Assembly (NCBI GenBank): GCA_016210125.1
Contig: JACQUS010000571.1
Location: 1-6,997, forward strand
Source of the DNA: Chloroflexota bacterium
GTDB taxonomy: Bacteria > Chloroflexota > UBA6077 > FW602-bin22 > JACQUS01
Reading direction: 5' to 3'
DNA: 6,997 bases
A program made the position numbers and the translations under genes. The notes under the pieces are model-generated. The model saw only the letters and a list, made by a program, of their open reading frames with translations, was not told the DNA's origin and did not search any database. Of the stretch, positions 5,780 through 6,997 are shown in pieces (the first letter of the stretch is position 1; each line of letters starts with the position of its first letter).

Positions 5780-6562
5780 GTGGGTGTGGACGCGCAGGCG
5801 CAGACCGACGAGCTGTGGCGGCGCTACGTCGCCGAGCGCTCGCCGGCGCTCCGTGAGCAGCTTATCCTCCAGTACGCCCCACTGGTCAAGTACGTCGTCG
5901 GCCGGCTGGCAATCAACCTGCCGACCATCCTCGACGCCGAGGACGTCCTCAGCTACGGCGTCTTCGGGCTGATCGAGGCCATCGAGCGCTTCGACCCTAG
6001 CCGCGGGCTGCGCTTCGAGACCTACGCTATCCCCCGCATCCGCGGCGCCATCATCGACTCGCTGCGCTCCCTCGACCAGGTCTCGCGCACGGTGCGCCAG
6101 AAAGCCCGCGACATCCAGCGCGTCTTCGTGGAGCTGGAGCAGGAGCTCGGCCGCACGCCGTCCGAGGAGGAGACGGCTGAGCGGCTGGGGATCACCGTCG
6201 AGCGCTACCAGCAGGTCTGCGTGCAGTCCTCGGTGCTGAACGTCTCGCTGGAGCAGCTCCTGGCCGGCGATCAGGACGATAGCGGCGGCCGCACGCCGCT
6301 GCAGGGCGTCGCGGACAGCGACTCGCCCGACCCGGCGACGATAGTCGAGCGCCGCGAGATGATCCGCCACCTGGCCGCGGCGCTCGCCAAGCTGCCGAAG
6401 AACGAAAAGCTGGTCCTCGCGCTCTACTACCACGAGGAGCTGACGATGCGCGAGATCAGCCGCGTCATGGGCATTTCGGAGCCGCGCGTCAGCCAGCTCC
6501 ACGCGCAGGCGTTGCTGCGGCTGCGCGCCCACATGCGGCGCGACGTACCGGCGGAGGCGTGA
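5780..6562 (+). CDS. fliA: FliA/SigD, flagellar sigma factor (sigma-28)
   Basis: This 260-residue sigma-70-family group 3 factor directs RNA polymerase to late flagellar genes such as flagellin and motor or chemotaxis genes. Region 2 lies at about 30-105 (L-V-K-Y-V-V-G-R-L, D-A-E-D-V-L-S-Y-G, R-F-D-P-S-R-G-L-R-F-E-T-Y-A, R-I-R-G-A-I-I-D). Region 3 is at about 108-160, including L-G-R-T-P-S-E-E-E. Region 4 spans about 195-250, with the -35-binding helix-turn-helix at 221-248 (T-M-R-E-I-S-R-V-M-G-I-S-E-P-R-V-S-Q). The GTG start follows AGGA at 5767-5770; a second in-frame GTG two codons later is also possible. At 99-106 the sequence is D-Q-V-S-R-T-V-R, where FliA/SigD/WhiG proteins usually read D-W-V-P-R-S-V-R. 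Flagellar context favours FliA over WhiG or a stress sigma. It is probably transcribed from its own promoter. Confidence 0.95.
   Translation: MGVDAQAQTDELWRRYVAERSPALREQLILQYAPLVKYVVGRLAINLPTILDAEDVLSYGVFGLIEAIERFDPSRGLRFETYAIPRIRGAIIDSLRSLDQVSRTVRQKARDIQRVFVELEQELGRTPSEEETAERLGITVERYQQVCVQSSVLNVSLEQLLAGDQDDSGGRTPLQGVADSDSPDPATIVERREMIRHLAAALAKLPKNEKLVLALYYHEELTMREISRVMGISEPRVSQLHAQALLRLRAHMRRDVPAEA
6553..6557 (+). promoter_or_regulatory. Ribosome binding site deciding the start of the swrB-like gene
   Basis: GGAGG lies inside the last codons of fliA and ends four bases before the ATG at 6562. The in-frame GTG at 6559 is only one base away from it, too close to be used well, so the ATG is preferred. 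Confidence 0.65.
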
Positions 6563-6990
6563 TGGATCTGGCACTTCTGGGCATCCAGGCCCTAAGTCTG
6601 CTGTTTATGGTGTTCCTCTACCTCTACATCCGCTCCGTCGCCAGCCAGATGGCGCGGAGGGAGCCGGAGGACCAAGGGGCCATGGCGCGCGACGTGCTGG
6701 CGCTCATCGACGAGCTGCGCCAGACGGCCGACGAGATGGGCCGGGCGCTGGAGGAGCGTGGCGAGCGCCTGCGGCGGCTGCTGGCCGAGGCCGACCAGGT
6801 GCTTAAGGCCGCCGAGCAGCGCGGCGCATCGGAGCCGCCGCCGGGCGCCGAGCCGCCGCCGAGCGGCCGCGCGCTGGTCTGGCGGCTGGCCGAGCAGGGC
6901 CTGAGCACGACCGAGATCGCCCGGCTGGCCAAGATGGGCCGCGAGGAGGTCGAGCTGCTGCTGCAACTGCGCGAGCACGTCGAGCGCTAG
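6562..6990 (+). CDS. SwrB/YlxL-like membrane-anchored coiled-coil protein
   Basis: The 142-residue product has one N-terminal membrane helix (about 3-23) and then R-S, so its bulk is probably cytoplasmic. A charged helical stretch (about 40-92, heptad-like Leu/Ala with many Glu/Arg) looks like a coiled coil. A Pro-rich spacer (about 93-103) leads to a compact C-terminal helix-turn-helix-like domain (about 106-142; L-S-T-T-E-I-A-R-L-A-K-M-G-R-E-E-V-E). Architecture, size and position directly behind the flagellar sigma gene match Bacillus SwrB (YlxL; DUF6115-type). SwrB promotes activation of the flagellar export apparatus and hook-basal-body completion. The start overlaps the fliA stop by one base (TGATG), implying translational coupling. 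The family link rests on architecture and the C-terminal pattern, so the exact function is inferred. It may bind protein rather than DNA through its C-terminal domain. Confidence 0.8.
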   Translation: MDLALLGIQALSLLFMVFLYLYIRSVASQMARREPEDQGAMARDVLALIDELRQTADEMGRALEERGERLRRLLAEADQVLKAAEQRGASEPPPGAEPPPSGRALVWRLAEQGLSTTEIARLAKMGREEVELLLQLREHVER

Positions 6991-6997
6991 GGCCGGC

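Noticed and set aside
5375..6574. Long open frame on the - strand (399 codons)
   Set aside because: It is the antisense of fliA plus the fliA leader. The complementary strand encodes a clear sigma factor, and the - frame gives Arg/Pro/Asp-rich text with no domain; high G+C keeps such frames open.

Overview
The window is a GC-rich, single-strand flagellar gene block from a motile bacterium. In order it carries the 3' part of flhB, complete flhA, flhF and flhG, a small two-helix membrane protein I do not recognise, a 293-base gap, the flagellar sigma factor fliA (sigD), and a short membrane-anchored coiled-coil protein resembling Bacillus SwrB/YlxL. Every supported gene is on the + strand. I see no rRNA, tRNA, CRISPR array, transposase or origin.

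The order flhB-flhA-flhF-flhG-(X)-sigD-swrB-like is that of the fla/che operon of Firmicutes and related monoderm-type lineages. The chemotaxis genes that separate flhG from sigD in Bacillus are absent and one small membrane protein stands there instead. The very high G+C, GTG starts, and two stretches resembling GC-rich dispersed repeats fit a Chloroflexota (Thermomicrobia-like) genome best. A high-GC Firmicute is also possible; the assignment is tentative.

Bases 1-5486 are tightly packed: flhB/flhA gap of 1 base, flhA/flhF gap of 68, flhF/flhG overlap of 7, flhG/small ORF gap of 3. This looks like one transcript. FlhB and FlhA are the two export-gate proteins with large cytosolic domains. 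FlhF (SRP-type GTPase) and FlhG (MinD-type ATPase) set the place and number of flagella. The gap 5487-5779 contains a good housekeeping-type promoter match and a hairpin-rich leader. It probably starts a second transcript, fliA plus the swrB-like gene, whose reading frames overlap by one base. FliA would then drive late flagellar genes elsewhere.

I did not find a clearly new system; the genes are mostly textbook flagellar components. The points worth a second look are the unrecognised two-helix protein, an 8-base tandem repeat translated inside the FlhF linker with codon use unlike the rest of the gene, the promoter and structured leader of fliA, and a divergent motif in FliA region 2.4/3.
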